From: Lineus longissimus
Lineage: Eukaryota; Nemertea; Pilidiophora; Heteronemertea; Lineidae
DNA length: 64,000 bases
Assembly (NCBI RefSeq): GCF_910592395.1
Contig: NC_088311.1
Coordinates: 23,220,646-23,284,645, forward strand
Reading direction: 5' to 3'
Part shown: positions 1-16,900 of the stretch, one piece after another
Layout: each line of letters starts with the position of its first letter
Numbering within the stretch: position 1 is the first letter of the stretch
Notes under the pieces: model-generated
The model's database searches: none
What the model saw: the letters and a program-made list of their open reading frames with translations, nothing else
Told to the model about the DNA's origin: nothing
Made by a program: the position numbers and the translations under genes

Positions 1-2760
1 TAAGGTAGGACAGAATTGAAGTCTAATAAGTCTCTCAGTTGCTCCGAACTGTTGGCCAAAGTGTCTCAGACCCAAAATGTTCCCTCCGTCTTGATTTCAG
101 TACAGGGACCGAGCAGTGTAATGTGAATCCTAATTCTGAACAGTAGGAGCAATATGTGACCCATCACGGCAAAATCAGGCACATGTCCTCTGAGGTTGCC
201 AGGTTGAGACAGACTGGTTGTTCATTTCTCTGTTGTCTGCCTTTGGTGAAGTCTTGAGACATCAATTTCTTCCATTATCTTGTGTTGTCATTTTATAGGC
301 TCATCATCTGTGCCACATGCATCTCGGCTTGCTGTGAGGGGTCACATCGTAAAGGATTCCTCTCCAGGGGACCTAGGTTTATTTCTTCACTGTCCTCAAG
401 TTATGCCAGGGCTTTTTGTCTTCACTCTGCAAACTTGTGCAGAATGAGCAACACATCCTCTGTTGGAGTGAGCACATCCTTGAAGCATAATCTGACTGGA
501 ATTTCCACGCAATAGGGCTGACAGCGTCTTGACCACACCAACACTAAGGATCCTATTAAGCAGTACAACATCATGTGCACACTCAGTCAATATTGAGAGA
601 TGGGGATGAATTCCAGGAACCAACAGATGCCTACACAGAATGTTATTGCCAACTGCTAGTGAAAGGGAGGGCGGACAGGGTTTGAAAGAACACCTCGGGT
701 TACAAGTCAAGTCTCTTCCCAGTGCCTTTATCTCCCCTACCTCCAACGATATTTCCTAAACTGAATGAAAATAGTTAAACAATTCAGTGCCATTGCTTAG
801 GATAATTGGCATTGCCAGGCTGTGGTGTGGCTCCTGTGAGACGTATAATGCAATAATGCACAATGTTGAGAGTAGAATGAAGCAATGAAGATACAATGGA
901 CAACAACTATTCAGATCGAGTTTTGAATCATTTGTTATTTTTACAATGGTGTAGATATTCTTACATTTTGCAAAGAAATTTTTTTTTGGCCTGAAAAACG
1001 CTGTATCTATCAAACAGAAGCAAACCACTGCTCATTAAACCAAAATAATTACTCCTGCCATGCACACAATCCTCAGGTACATTGTTTGGAATGAAAAATG
1101 GAAACGTTTTAATTCAAAATCTAAGTTGAGCCTTGGATTGAGACACCAACTTTTAGGTTATAACATTATCTATTACATTCAGTTTTCTGGCTGAACAAAC
1201 AGCACTACTATTCAAAGGGATTCTTACCCAACAAAGTCAAAAGACCGACTGCTATATCAAATAGGAATAATGTAAAGAAAAATCATGATTCTAACCTATA
1301 ATAATGCACCACTCCACAAAAGTAAAAATATTGTTGATATACCACACCAATAAAGCAGGTTTATATGATAAATATGTTACAATATACATTTGTACAGAAT
1401 TTACATTGACATACATTATCTATTGTGCAAGAAAAAGAAGTGGTAAGCCTAATATACTTAGAGATGGAAGAAAAGTAGATCACAAGTGACGGACAATATC
1501 AAAATATTTCATTGATGAAATTAATGTACAAATATCTCAGACCAACTTGACCCTAAAGTCTTGGACTCCACTTTGCCACTTCAAACCGCATTATACTGGC
1601 GTATGCGTACGTACAGAGGTTATATGGAGGAAACACATGCACCTCTGGAAGTTCAAAATGATCCAATTTTGACAGAATTTAAAAAACATATCACTCATCA
1701 AAAGTTGAAAGTGGAATAGTAAAAAAGACCAAGTGCTACAATTTCAAAAGCCAAAACAATGACTTTCAAAGCACCGGTAGTGATGGACGGAAGCTATCCT
1801 ATACTGTGCTTTCCTAATACTACTATTAAAAGCTTTACTGAAAACAACAGTTTGAATGGAATGCATTGATATATCACAGTTCAATAAAATCTCATTAAAA
1901 CAGCAGATATGAAAACAACCAAATATGTATAGAAAATATTGACAATGGATTTTTTGTCGAGGGAGTTTTCCCTTTTTCTAAGCGGTAGCGCAAAGAGAAT
2001 ATGACAGAAGACAAGGCTTAAAAGTGCTATGTGACTTTTATAATTAGGAAGAAATGAAATGCACGCAACCAAAATAATGGAAGAATATATGTACTAGAAA
2101 TGTTACATGAAGTAGGGAGATACATCCTTTGCACAGCATTTCTTTGAATTGAAGTTTATCATCAAATATCAGCTTTGTATATAAGTCTCCTTCAGTATTC
2201 TCAGATAAAAATATCGCAGTTCACACCCACCACCTTTAATAAACTTGACTCACAGTGACTAACTGTGTTACATTTATGAGTGTTTCCGTTTCCCCTCAGT
2301 GTTTGGGAACACTGAAAGATTGTTAAAGTCATCGCTGTCTATTGTATGGAAACACTGAAATAAGGGGAACAATCACAGATGTAACACTGGCACCATCTTA
2401 CACAAAATCATAACAAAATAAACGTGGAAAGGTTTTCTCCTGACTGACTCTATAATCTCAACATGCAAGAGTAGACTGCACCTGACAGATCTATTTCACG
2501 ATATTGTATGACTCAATAATTTTCCCCACGCCGTGGTCAAATCATAAGGGCACTTTGGGTAATAAGGCCATGGAATGTGCTCTGACTGTAGTCAATGTTT
2601 TTTGATCTGACATCAAGTATCATGAAAAGGGGAAAGGTAACATTTTGTCGGTTGCCATCAGGTGGTACCCCAAGTGTGAGATTACATTGTGTGCACACAA
2701 TATGTTATAAGGACAACAGATGCGCATTCACAGTAGAGATCAAGACATTTTCAAAGTTCT
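1..2760. other. Left-edge non-coding stretch without a supported gene
   Basis: I find no exon chain with matching splice sites and no recognisable protein here. The sequence is AT-rich with short open frames only. It holds one clear imperfect inverted repeat (2265-2387, listed separately). It may contain downstream flank of the LEXM-like gene or introns of a gene lying outside the window. Confidence 0.5.
2265..2387. repeat. Imperfect inverted repeat, MITE-like
   Basis: The left arm starts with GTGTTACAT and the right arm ends with ATGTAACAC. Inside, TTTCCCCT on the left pairs with AGGGGAA on the right, and AACACTGAAA-type segments face each other near the centre. The 123-bp foldback suggests a small non-autonomous DNA element. 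I could not define a target-site duplication. Confidence 0.5.
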
Positions 2761-2766
2761 TTTATT
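2761..2766 (-). promoter_or_regulatory. Polyadenylation signal of the LEXM-like gene
   Basis: AATAAA on the minus strand lies about 18 bp after the TAA stop of the LEXM-like gene (2784-2786). This implies a very short 3' UTR. Inferred from motif and position only. Confidence 0.5.
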
Positions 2767-2783
2767 ATGAATTTCTAGCAAAG

Positions 2784-6444
<3,661 letters not shown>

Positions 6445-6841
6445 TTATTCGGTTAATTTTGAAACTTGAGATCAATCATGAACTGTTCCACTAATTCCCA
6501 TCACAGCAAGCTCTTAGATCGAAAGTAAACGATGCATTTTTGTCACATTTTCCGAAAATACTGTGTTGTGGTTTCAATGATCAGCCATCCACTGATCCAG
6601 TGACATCACATGGCAACATGACGCATACTCTCTAATCAAATTTAGTTTTTTCTCAATCGGCTAATTATGTGACAATAATTCACAAAAGAAAGGAACTAAA
6701 TTTAAAACCATGTAATTATTTATCCTGCTCAATATTTTGAGTCTTCAGAAAATGACATGACTTGAAATGTGATCAAGTTCGAGATTACAAAATTTTTGGA
6801 ATGTACCAAAGAATTAAAGAAGCAGCAAATTCTAAATTTAA

Positions 6842-7019
6842 AGGGACTATATAGGCAGCAGCTAGGCAGGTAAGATAAAGTTACACAAAGTCGCCAATAG
6901 GGGTCTCTCACATCTCAAATGATTCACGCTTGTATGAGGAATATATCAAGTGCTGAATCTGACATAACCCACATGGTGATGGCCAAATTAGCCCCTCCGC
7001 TCCTGCCTATAGTCCCCCT
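6842..7019. mobile_element. TTAA-flanked MITE between LEXM-like gene and ERCC6L2
   Basis: The element begins AGGGACTATATAGGCAG and ends CTGCCTATAGTCCCCCT, whose reverse complement is AGGGGGACTATAGGCAG. It is flanked on both sides by TTAA (6838-6841 and 7020-7023), the target site typical of piggyBac-type transposons. At 178 bp it is non-autonomous. A second TTAA-flanked element with a related terminus is at 28148-28361. The sequence near 62290-62330 resembles its right end. Confidence 0.65.
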
Positions 7020-7370
7020 TTAAAGTAAGAATAAGATTTCTTGAACAAAAATTTGACCAATAAATGCAAATTAACAACGATTTTTGATACAATTGGTTGC
7101 ACTTTCAGTGCAATTATTTAGGCCTACTGTTTTTAAATAATTCCTTTCCATAATCAGTAATTAATTCCACGCAACACTAATTGTTGATGAAATTTTAAAA
7201 TTTTTACACCGTTGTTTGAGACTTCAAGCTCAAAAACACCACATATTCAAGAGATGTTAGTAGGTAAAGGAGAATGTCTTCTAATCGAATATCCCCAACA
7301 TCCTTGCTTGATTGATGTACGCATCGAGGGATGTCGGAGGGTTCGTTCCCAGCGGCCTTGGGCTAATTCT

Positions 7371-7690
7371 GTTAGCCAGGATTCATACTGGTGATAAACC
7401 ATTCAATGCCAATGGGAGCTGAAGTTAACGTGGTCATCCGAGGGGATATGGATTCATACTGGTGATATACAATTCAATGGAAACTCAAAGTTAATGTGGT
7501 CATAGGCAAGCTCGTCAGTCTTGGGCTTCTGTTAGCCAGGATTCATACTGGTGATAAACCATTCGATGGCCTGAATGGGAGCTCAAGTTAATGTGGTCAT
7601 CCAAGGGGATATGGATTCATACTGGTGATAAACCATTCAATGGGAACTCAAAGTTAATGTGGTCATAGGCAAGATCGCCAGTCTCTTCCC
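7371..7690 (+). repeat. Minisatellite with two 160-bp higher-order units
   Basis: GTTAGCCAGGATTCATACTG recurs at 7371 and 7531, a period of 160 bp. Each unit contains two subunits carrying GATTCATACTGGTGATA (about 7381, 7451, 7541 and 7613), each followed by AGTTAA-GTGGTCAT segments. The array ends about 250 bp before the ERCC6L2 start codon, in the divergent promoter interval. No protein is encoded. Confidence 0.75.
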
Positions 7691-7938
7691 AACCAAAATC
7701 CCACCCCATCAGGGACTGATGACAAATAGGCCTACTACAACGTTACTTTCTACTTTGTCACCACCAAACTTCTTTTTAAAGAATTCAGTCGGAAATTGCT
7801 TTCTAAAGGCATTTTTGAGGGTGTACCACACTGCAAGGCATAACTTTAAGGGTAATATATCCAATTCTTCAGTGAATATACAATCTTTAAAATTTCAGAG
7901 GAAAAAACTGAGATAAAGAATGATGACTTTTTGACAAG

Positions 7939-10900
7939 ATGTCTTCGCAATTAACTGGTTCGGATGTGGTTGTAGTTGATGATGGAAGACGAAGTGAGAG
8001 ACTTTTGAAGGAAAGATGCCGTGACACCATGTCTGATTCTGATGGAGAAAATTTTGAAAATGAAGAAGGTATTTTACGATTTTGAATTTGATAGTAACTT
8101 ATGATACAGTTCAACAAAAAGCAAAATTTTGAAATGTCAAATTGCTCTTCTGGCAAGTCTCCACTGGTCTTCACCACTTGGTCTTAAAAGAAAGTGCCCT
8201 CTCTTGGGCAGATGTCGCCCCCAAAACCTAGGACTTGCCAATGAAATTAGGGTCTTCTCTGATTGTTTTAAATGCGATGGGCTGACACGTTTCAAGACTT
8301 TGCATCTGGAGTTATTTTTTCTTTACATTGTCTTTGTATGCTGTTTCAGTCATTTGGTCCAAGGGTGATGAGTGCTTGGCCTATTACAGTGGTGATGATA
8401 TCTACTACGAAGCCCGCATAGTACAACTTATCAGGGAGGGTGGTGCTATCAGCGCTTTCGTGAAGTACAATGGTTATGACTCTGATGAAAATGAACAGCT
8501 GGCTTTGTCACAGATCAGGAGACGTCCCAGAAAGCGGCGACCGAGGGAGAGACAAGGTGCGGCATGGTGTAGGTTTTGTTGATTTTGGAGGAGGTTTCTG
8601 TTTCAAAGTGCGGTCAACCAAAGAATTAAACAGCTCAGATATTTTTCAAAGTTCGCCTGTCTTCTTTAGACAGGCAGTAACTCCAAGCCACCAACTCACT
8701 TGTCTGTCCATCATGTCTTATTGGTGACCCTAAGGTTTCGTCAAATGGTGAACCTGACTTGGAGAGTCTGTGATCTAGTTTAAAGATCCATGTCTGCAGT
8801 TTTGCTTCCTACTTCATTTCATGTCAAATTGGAAGTTTTCCTAATAGTATCTCACTAGGCCCTATCTTGAAGAATTTCATTCATTGATTTCTTAGTATCT
8901 ATTCTTCGGTTTCAGATGCTGTTTCACCACATAATGACAGTCAATTCTCTCATTCAACAAGTTCTAGCATGTTCAGCCCTCTCTCAGGGAAGGAAAGAGA
9001 GAGACAATTAAGGTACAATGACCCATTTCACATGACGATGTGTGATGAGCATGAATGCCCCCCCCCCCATGTGGAGGACATCCTCGCTTCTCTCAAGGAC
9101 ACTGCGTTTGGTCCAGATTTAGCCATTTCTAATATAACACGAGGTTGATCAGTTTGTAAACTTTCGCTGTTCGAAATCATTAATAATGTTGATTTCATTA
9201 TTTGGTTTTCCAGCGCTAAATATTCAAGGCAAGAATATGAAGAAGATGATGAGGAGGTGCTATCTAAAATATCTGAACGATTGGAAAAGCGTGCCTGCGA
9301 GCAGTCCAAAGTGAGCCAAAGAAAGCGAACCAAAGCTGCTGTAGCCATTGGTGGTGAAGAGAAACAAACTGGGAGGTAGGGAAGATGCGTGGCCAGTTTT
9401 CATCTCAAGTGTTAATGGGGGGGGGGGGCTGTTTCCCAACTTTTTCTCTTAAGTACACAGGAAGAAGAAAAAGTCCAGTGGTTTAATTCAATTCTGTTAA
9501 TGTCGTCATCATTAGTGAATTTATACTTAAGTTCAAGTCGATTCTGTTTTATTGAGTAAAATATTTGTGATCTTCTCCTCTGTCCGTTCATTCAAAACCA
9601 TATACTTCTCCTTCCAGTGATAAAGGACCTGTTAGAAAACTATCGTCTTCTAGTCCTAGGGTCCCTAGTCCAAAGATTGACATCAGCCAAACATCGAAAA
9701 AGGACATGGAGGACAACAGAAATCTGAGTCATCTGAATAAGTCTGGTTTTGATATGGATGGTAGGTATTGATTAACATTTGAACTACTATCATTTGTCAT
9801 ATGTCAATTACTCTCTGCCGTATAAAGGTTCTTGTAAAGATTGGAATTTTGTGGGGTTGGTTTCCCATCAGTTGCAATCAAGTGATGGCTGGGAAATACT
9901 TCAACCCTGTATCTCCAACAAGTTTTGTTCTAAACTTATTTCAAATACTTTCTTGAAATTTCAGGGTTCGATGACGGCGACATGGAAAAGCCTCACTTCA
10001 GTCACGTGCCATCGCATCTGAAAGTTCCTCTAGTCCTCTGCAAATCTCCACTGATTCAGGTTCCAGCCACACTGAACCAATACCTTCGAGACTATCAGAG
10101 AGAGGGTGTGCAGTTCCTCTACTCACACTACAAGGAAGGCCATGGTGCCATTCTTGGTGATGACATGGGTTAAGGGAAGACTGTGCAGGTATACAAGCAA
10201 AAGGACCTCTTAATTGAGGACACCCTCGGTACTGACAAGTGCTGTCCTTTATAGAGAGGTGTACTGATCACAGAAGTCAGATTGGATAGACACAACCAAT
10301 TTGGGACCAAACCTGGTGTCCTTAGTAGAGAGGTTGTCCTTGATGGAGAAGTGTTCGCTAAGGGAGGTTCCACTGTATTACATAAGTATGGTCTTTTGCA
10401 GAGTTTTTGTTTGAGATTCTTGAAGTTGAAAAGAATTGAAAGTCGTTATCTTGTAAACATGAATGAATAATAGTAGCTTATTTGTTGTTCTGTCTTGTAC
10501 TTTGTAGGTGATTGCCTTTCTTTCGGCTCTCCTCAAGAAAACAGGGACAAGAGAGGACTTACTCAGAATGAAACCGAAGTTTATCAGACAGGTAAGCCAG
10601 CTTATCTCAGAAAATATGGTTCTATCAATTCACTAATTTCAATTTTTTGCTGTCATCATCTCTGACTGGCAATCTGACTTTTTGATCTGACACTTGGGAC
10701 GTCTGGCGTCAACGTTTGAAATTCAAAGTCGGGAGGAAGGTAGAATGATGAGCAGTTAAAGCTTCAACTCCCACTTTGGTGACTAAAATAGGTCATCTGA
10801 TGTCTGCATCCTGCTTCGAAAGCATTTGTCTGAGGTCTAACTGACTCTAAGACTCTACTCCAGTAGGCTGTCTTAGTTGAACATCTTTTTACTCTTCTCC

Positions 10901-13900
10901 AAAGAGTCTTCAGATCAGTCACACCACAAAAGGTATAACTTATCTGCTAGAAAATTAAATTACTAACAGTTCTTGCATTAACGTTACTTGCACGTTTGTC
11001 TTCAGATGTCTGACACCACCAAGGATTTTGAAGACACAACTATCCCAGCATTCCTGATTGTGTGCCCAGGTTCTGTGCTCTACAACTGGGCAGATGAGCT
11101 AGAAACATGGGGTCATTTCAGATTTGGGTAAGTGCTGAAAAGTCTACAAGTCTTCATATCATAATCAATCAACTGTGATGATTGCCACAAAGTCACATGT
11201 TTTCACAGTTTGACTTCTCCAGTAATGCAAGTATGGATTAGTCAAGGTTCCATTTCGAATATGTGGAACCTGTCGGTCTCTAAGCTGTGCTCTGAACTGA
11301 CAATAAGTTCCACTTGAGATGATAGGAGTTTTACAGTACCAGTACAGTACAGAGTGTCACAAGCTGGCTGGCCCTTTCATTAGGGGTGCAACACTATAAA
11401 ATACAAATACTGTGAGGGACAGCCTTCGTATAAGCTACGTTATTTGGGATCACTGCAAGTTTCTGTGTCTCTTTGATTCAGTTGTTACCATCTGACAGCC
11501 AAGGAGAAAACACTAGCAAGTGTAAGGAAAGGTAAACTGGAAATAGCACTGACTACGTTTGATACATTCAGGGAAAACTTTGTGAGTATTTCATCATAAC
11601 TTTGCTGAAAAGTCTCTATGAACTTAGCTAAATAGTCTCTACAGAGAAGTTTGCTGTCCACAGGCTATAATGCATGCATGGATTTACTTTGACTACCTTT
11701 CTTCAGTAGATTTTAGAGGTATGGTTAGTCCATAGTCCCTGGTCACTATCTTTTTGTCTGAACTATACATTTTTTTATCATTTGGCAGGAAGTTTTGTCA
11801 TATGATTCCTGGCTGATTCAAAGGCCTTATTTGTCCTTCCTACCACCTTGTTTTAGGAGACATATGCTTTGATCTGAGAGTTACAGAGGACCAGTCTGTG
11901 AGAACTCGGGAATCCAACTATTTGTTTTGTGTCTATGTCTAATGAACTTCTCACTTCAGGAAGAGCTGAATACTTATGACTGGAATGCTGTTGTAGTGGA
12001 TGAAGCACATAAGATTAAGGTATGTAGTGGTCAATCCATCTCTGTTTGGGTATCTCTTTTGAAATTGGTCCATGCATATACTAAGTCTAATCTACAGATA
12101 ATCAGTGGTGATCAAATGAATTAAATGATTGCAAATACATGTACTTCACTATAAAGGTCCACTCTAAATAGGTGCAAGTGATACATCAGATCATGTTCAA
12201 TCTGGTAGTCTGCAGATAATCTTCAAGTCTTCTTCTTTTTCTGAAGGGGGTGCACCAGATATTTTATTTAGGCAGCGATTTGATTAATGTATGACTTCCC
12301 TGCAGGGTTTGAAAGCTCAGGTGACAGAAGCGTTGAGAAGCATCCGCACAAAATGTCGCTACGGTCTCACAGGGACAGCCCTTCAGAACAACATGACAGA
12401 ACTCTGGGCAATCCTTGACTGGTGAGTCAGGAAAAACTTCAGTGAGATCTTACCTTACTCTGGCACCAAGCTTGCTTCATTTGGTGTGGTGGAGTTGTAT
12501 CCTGTGCTGGTGATTGTGGCCAAATGAACAGAATATATAGGGCAGCACACATGCAGCTGTCAGTTACACATGCCCATTGTACAATTACACTGTATACTAC
12601 TTGTACAATCCAAGGCTAGCTATTGGTTTACTAAGCTGGTCAATTTCACTAGTGACTTGTACTTACCGGTACAATGCCAATTGAGCTCACAATAGGAGTT
12701 ACTTACAATATCAATGGAGTTCACTATTGGGGTTTGCCTACTCCAACATTTCAATGACAAAGCTGCCACCCATTACTACTTGATAGTTGTTTTTACTTAT
12801 TTTTGTGAAAGAAACTACTATTAGGTGCAAAAAAGAAAAAATGCGTTAGTGTCACTATTGAGATCATAGAATAGATAATTGTAGTCTGGGCCAAAGATGA
12901 TGTTGATGATGATGATGATGATAAAGATGCTCGGAAATTTGGCCGTTGACAAGTAATCTTGCGCCTGTTCTCGCTCTTTATTCCCAGGTCCTCAACTCAG
13001 CCATTCAGATCTTTAGATTTTGCTCATTCCCTTCCAGGGCTAATCCTAATTGTCTGGGGACGTATTCGTCATTTTCCTTCCATTACATCAAGAAGATAGA
13101 ACGAGGACAGAAACAAGATGCAACCAAAAGAGAATTGGCAGAGGCAAGGAAATGTAAGTACAGTGGAACCTCTCATAGCAGACACCTCTGTAAACAGGAC
13201 ACCCTCTCTATTAGGGACACTCCTTTTATTACAGAGTAGGCCATTTCTATTTAATCTAACCTCTGTACTAAGGACACCTCTCTATAAGGACATGATTTGT
13301 CAGTCCAGAGGGTCCTTAATAGAGAGGTTCTGCTGTATGTTTGGTCCCAAATTTGTTGTCTCTAATCAACTGAATATTTATCAATATTTCATCCTTCAGC
13401 GAAAGAGAAATTCTCAAGGCTTCGTGCCAAGTGGATGCTCAGAAGGACGAAGGATCTGTTAGCTGGTCAGATCCCTAAAAAAGGTGAGAAGCACAAAGAT
13501 GCCATAAAGTGTAAAATTGTACATGGCAAAAAAAGCCAAAATTTTTTGGGACTGATGATGTTTCTTCATTTTGTGCAGAAAAAAAACAAGTAAAAAAAAT
13601 ATTTGGACTTAAACATTTTTTCATCCTTCAGAGTTGAATTTTTCCAAACTTGCCGGAATCAGACAATACATCACCAAGAACCAATTTTCAGTGTAGTAAT
13701 GACAAGTTGTAAGAGCTTTTTGTTAATTTGCAGACGATAAAGTTGTGTATTGTAAACTCCCCGAGTTCCAAGCGACGGTGTACGAGGCAGTACTCGACCA
13801 TGATGACGTCAAGCTCATTCTCTCCAAGCATAAACCCTGTCCTTGTGGGAGTGGGAACAGTAGGGGCACGTGTTGTCACAAGGTGAGCTGGTTCGTAGGA

Positions 13901-16900
13901 CAGTCAATGGCGGAAGTCCTCATATCAGTTCTGGCATCACTGTTTAAGTCGTTGCATTATCACCGATGAAAATATTGCAATGATTCGCACACTGTAGCAA
14001 CAAAACTGCGATAACAGGATTGCTATGTTACATGGTTTGGCATCCATTTGAGGATCTTTCATTTTGATCACCTTCCCTTGGCTGGTACTGAGACATTTTT
14101 GATGGGGATTCAAATAAAAGATATTGTGCTAATCCTGCCAATTGTAACATGAACAACAGGTCAAGACAGGCGCCAACATTGATGACGATGTCCTGCTATA
14201 ATGTAAAGCCATATAATATCGATTGCAACAGAAAAAGCTTTGTAAATCCTTTCAGTAATAACTTCTGTCTTCGAAATGCGATGAAATGATGAAAATTGTT
14301 TCTCATTATGGTCTGCTACTTTCTTTCAGAAAAACAAGCTTGGTTTTTCAATGAGATCGCTGACATTTTCCTACATGCATCTCCTGCTGAAAACAGCCAA
14401 CCACGTCGCCCTTTTGATCCCCGAGAAAACGACAAGTGAACGACAACAATTAGCGGCTGAAGAAATCTGTGAAGTGGCGTTTGCTCGATTCCCCGAGTTT
14501 GTCAATCAAGCGAGGGAGGCTTCCTTTAGGACGCTCTCTGATCCTAAATACTGTGGGAAGATGAAGGTATTGTCACTAGCTCCTTACAGACCTTTGAATA
14601 AGACAAGGATTCTCTGTACCTTTGCAAGGACAGGCTATCGATCACTCAAAGCTAAGGTAACTGTGGCTGAAGTAGATGTCACTAGGTGTTGTTGGTGCTA
14701 TACTATCCAGATTGAATACAAAATAAAATTAGAACTAAACTGACACTGTGAATGTTTTGCCTTATAACATGTTCTATGCAAAGTAATATGTTGTGAAAAG
14801 GTCTGTTCCCTTTTAGGTTTTGCAAGGGATGCTGTCTGTCTTCAAAAAGGAACGATCCAAGGTCTTGCTTTTCTCCTATTCAACAAAGGTAAGTTTGCGA
14901 GAAAGAAAATGTCAAATTTAATACCATGAACTTGCCAATAACATGACTCCTGTATCTCATGCACTGAAATCTACAACTTTTATCTACACTGTGATGTAAT
15001 CGTGATTATCATACACACAAATCTAGGAGTTTTCATGTGTAAAATCAGCTGAGCACGAATATCTTTGGTGAAGATACGAAAGTGCATGTTCATTTATTAA
15101 GATTGTTTACCATTCAGCTTCTGGACATCTTGGAGCAGTATGTTTTGACGAAAGGCTACGAGTTTAGGAGGCTGGATGGCAAAGTCAATGAGAAGAAAAG
15201 GCATGAAGCTGTGAGAGAGTTCAATCGGGACCCGGATATATTCCTGTTTCTGATCTCGACAAAGTAAGTATAATTTGACTGATTGAGCCTAGTGGTTTAC
15301 ACTGCTGGCCACCACGCAATAGGGCCCGGGTTCGATCCCGGGGAGAACCCAGGATCGTTTGTCTGGATGAACCAGCGTGGCTTTCAAGGAACTAAAATTC
15401 CTGGCTCTTCACAGTCCTTCGAATGAGACTCAAAACCGAGGTTCCTTGTACCTGGTGTCTATGCCAGGGCAAGCTAAGACCCCACCAAGTGAGAAACATG
15501 AGTAGCTTGCGTGGACTCTATCTCTCTCGCCAAAGTCGGACCACTAGGCCAATAAACCCAATTGGCGCCTAACCGTAGTGGCACGCAGGATACGCTCATC
15601 CCGCCTTGGAGGAGGATTACTCCTAGGAGAATGACCCCTCCAAGTGCAGAGTGAACGCTGAAGAAGAAGAAGAAGAAGAAGACTGATTGATTGATCAATT
15701 GACTCATTGATCGATCGTGACTCGTTATTTTTCAGTCAACAGTCCAAATGACATGAAATATCAACTAAATGTGTCTACTTTACTTAGTATTATGCAATCA
15801 CCCATTGTTAATTGGACAACCAATGTCACTTGTGTAGTCAATATGCAGGCGTTTGTTCCTTCCTGTTATGTAGTTTTGCGACAGTTATTCAGGCAGCATT
15901 TGCTGTTTATCAATGAAAGTGCTGGTTCTTCAATACAATACAATACAATATACAATATCAAAGCACTTTTCCAGGTACCCTGCTCAAAGTGCTCTTCTAG
16001 TACTAATAATTGGGTTTTAAACATCAAAGACTCAATAAGTGTTTCAAACTGGTTATTCATAACAAAACCATTTCGTTTTGAAATACATGTAAAATAAAGT
16101 TGCTATTTGGTAAAATCGAAAAAGTAGCCTTTTATTTCAATGTGAGCTGAACTACAGTGGTCGTAGGTTGCTACAACAAAGATCAAGCACTTTGCATTTC
16201 CCTTAACAGCCAGCAACTTGGTATATATCAGAGCCGAGCATCGCTACATCTGTTACCCCAAAGTCATGTCCGATTTTGCTGAGTTTGCATTCGAAGGTCG
16301 AAGCTGAGTAGCTGATGGTGATGCAGGATGGGTCACTTTGGATGCAAAGTCTAGCACATTCGATCTCGGACGTGACGTCTGCTTTGCTGGCGAACAAATG
16401 GCTTGGCTTGATTGCTCTGTCACTGGCTTTGTGTTCGAAAGGCTCATCTGAAACAGAAAGTTATGGATCTTACTTGGCAAGCATATTAGACGATTTTCCC
16501 TGGCTTTTGATTTGAACATGTTGGACCTATCAGTGTTTTATTGTACAGTGGAACCTCCCTTAGCGGACACCTCTCTATTAAGGACAACCTCTCTATTAAG
16601 GACACTTGTTTTGGTCCCAAATTGGTTGTTTCCATTCAATTTGACCTCTCTAATCAGGACACCCCTCTATTAAGGACAGCTCTTGTCAGCCCCATGGGTG
16701 TCCTTGATAGAGAGGTTCTACTGTATTTTCTTGGCCTTGTGGAAGCCCCCATGTGTAACCTACGGCATCAGCGATTTTTCATCTCTTATTGATACGTCAG
16801 TAGTATTGTTTGTATTCTTACTGTGGACGAAGTGATGTTCATGGAACAAATTCTCACAATGGGAAACAATACTAACATACTACAAATTGAAATGAATGGA

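Noticed and set aside
396-674. Minus-strand open stretch with a leucine-rich, armadillo-like look after a possible acceptor
   Set aside because: No neighbouring exon in matching phase, no recognisable family motif, and the composition fits chance. Too weak to list.
10165-10180. Selenocysteine or frameshift explanation for the Walker A stop
   Set aside because: The codon is TAA, not TGA, and the frame continues correctly right after it, so a substitution explains it better.
15287-15356. Apparent tRNA gene with A and B boxes
   Set aside because: It is the head of a SINE with body, GAA tail and target duplication; no cloverleaf with a credible anticodon arm was found.
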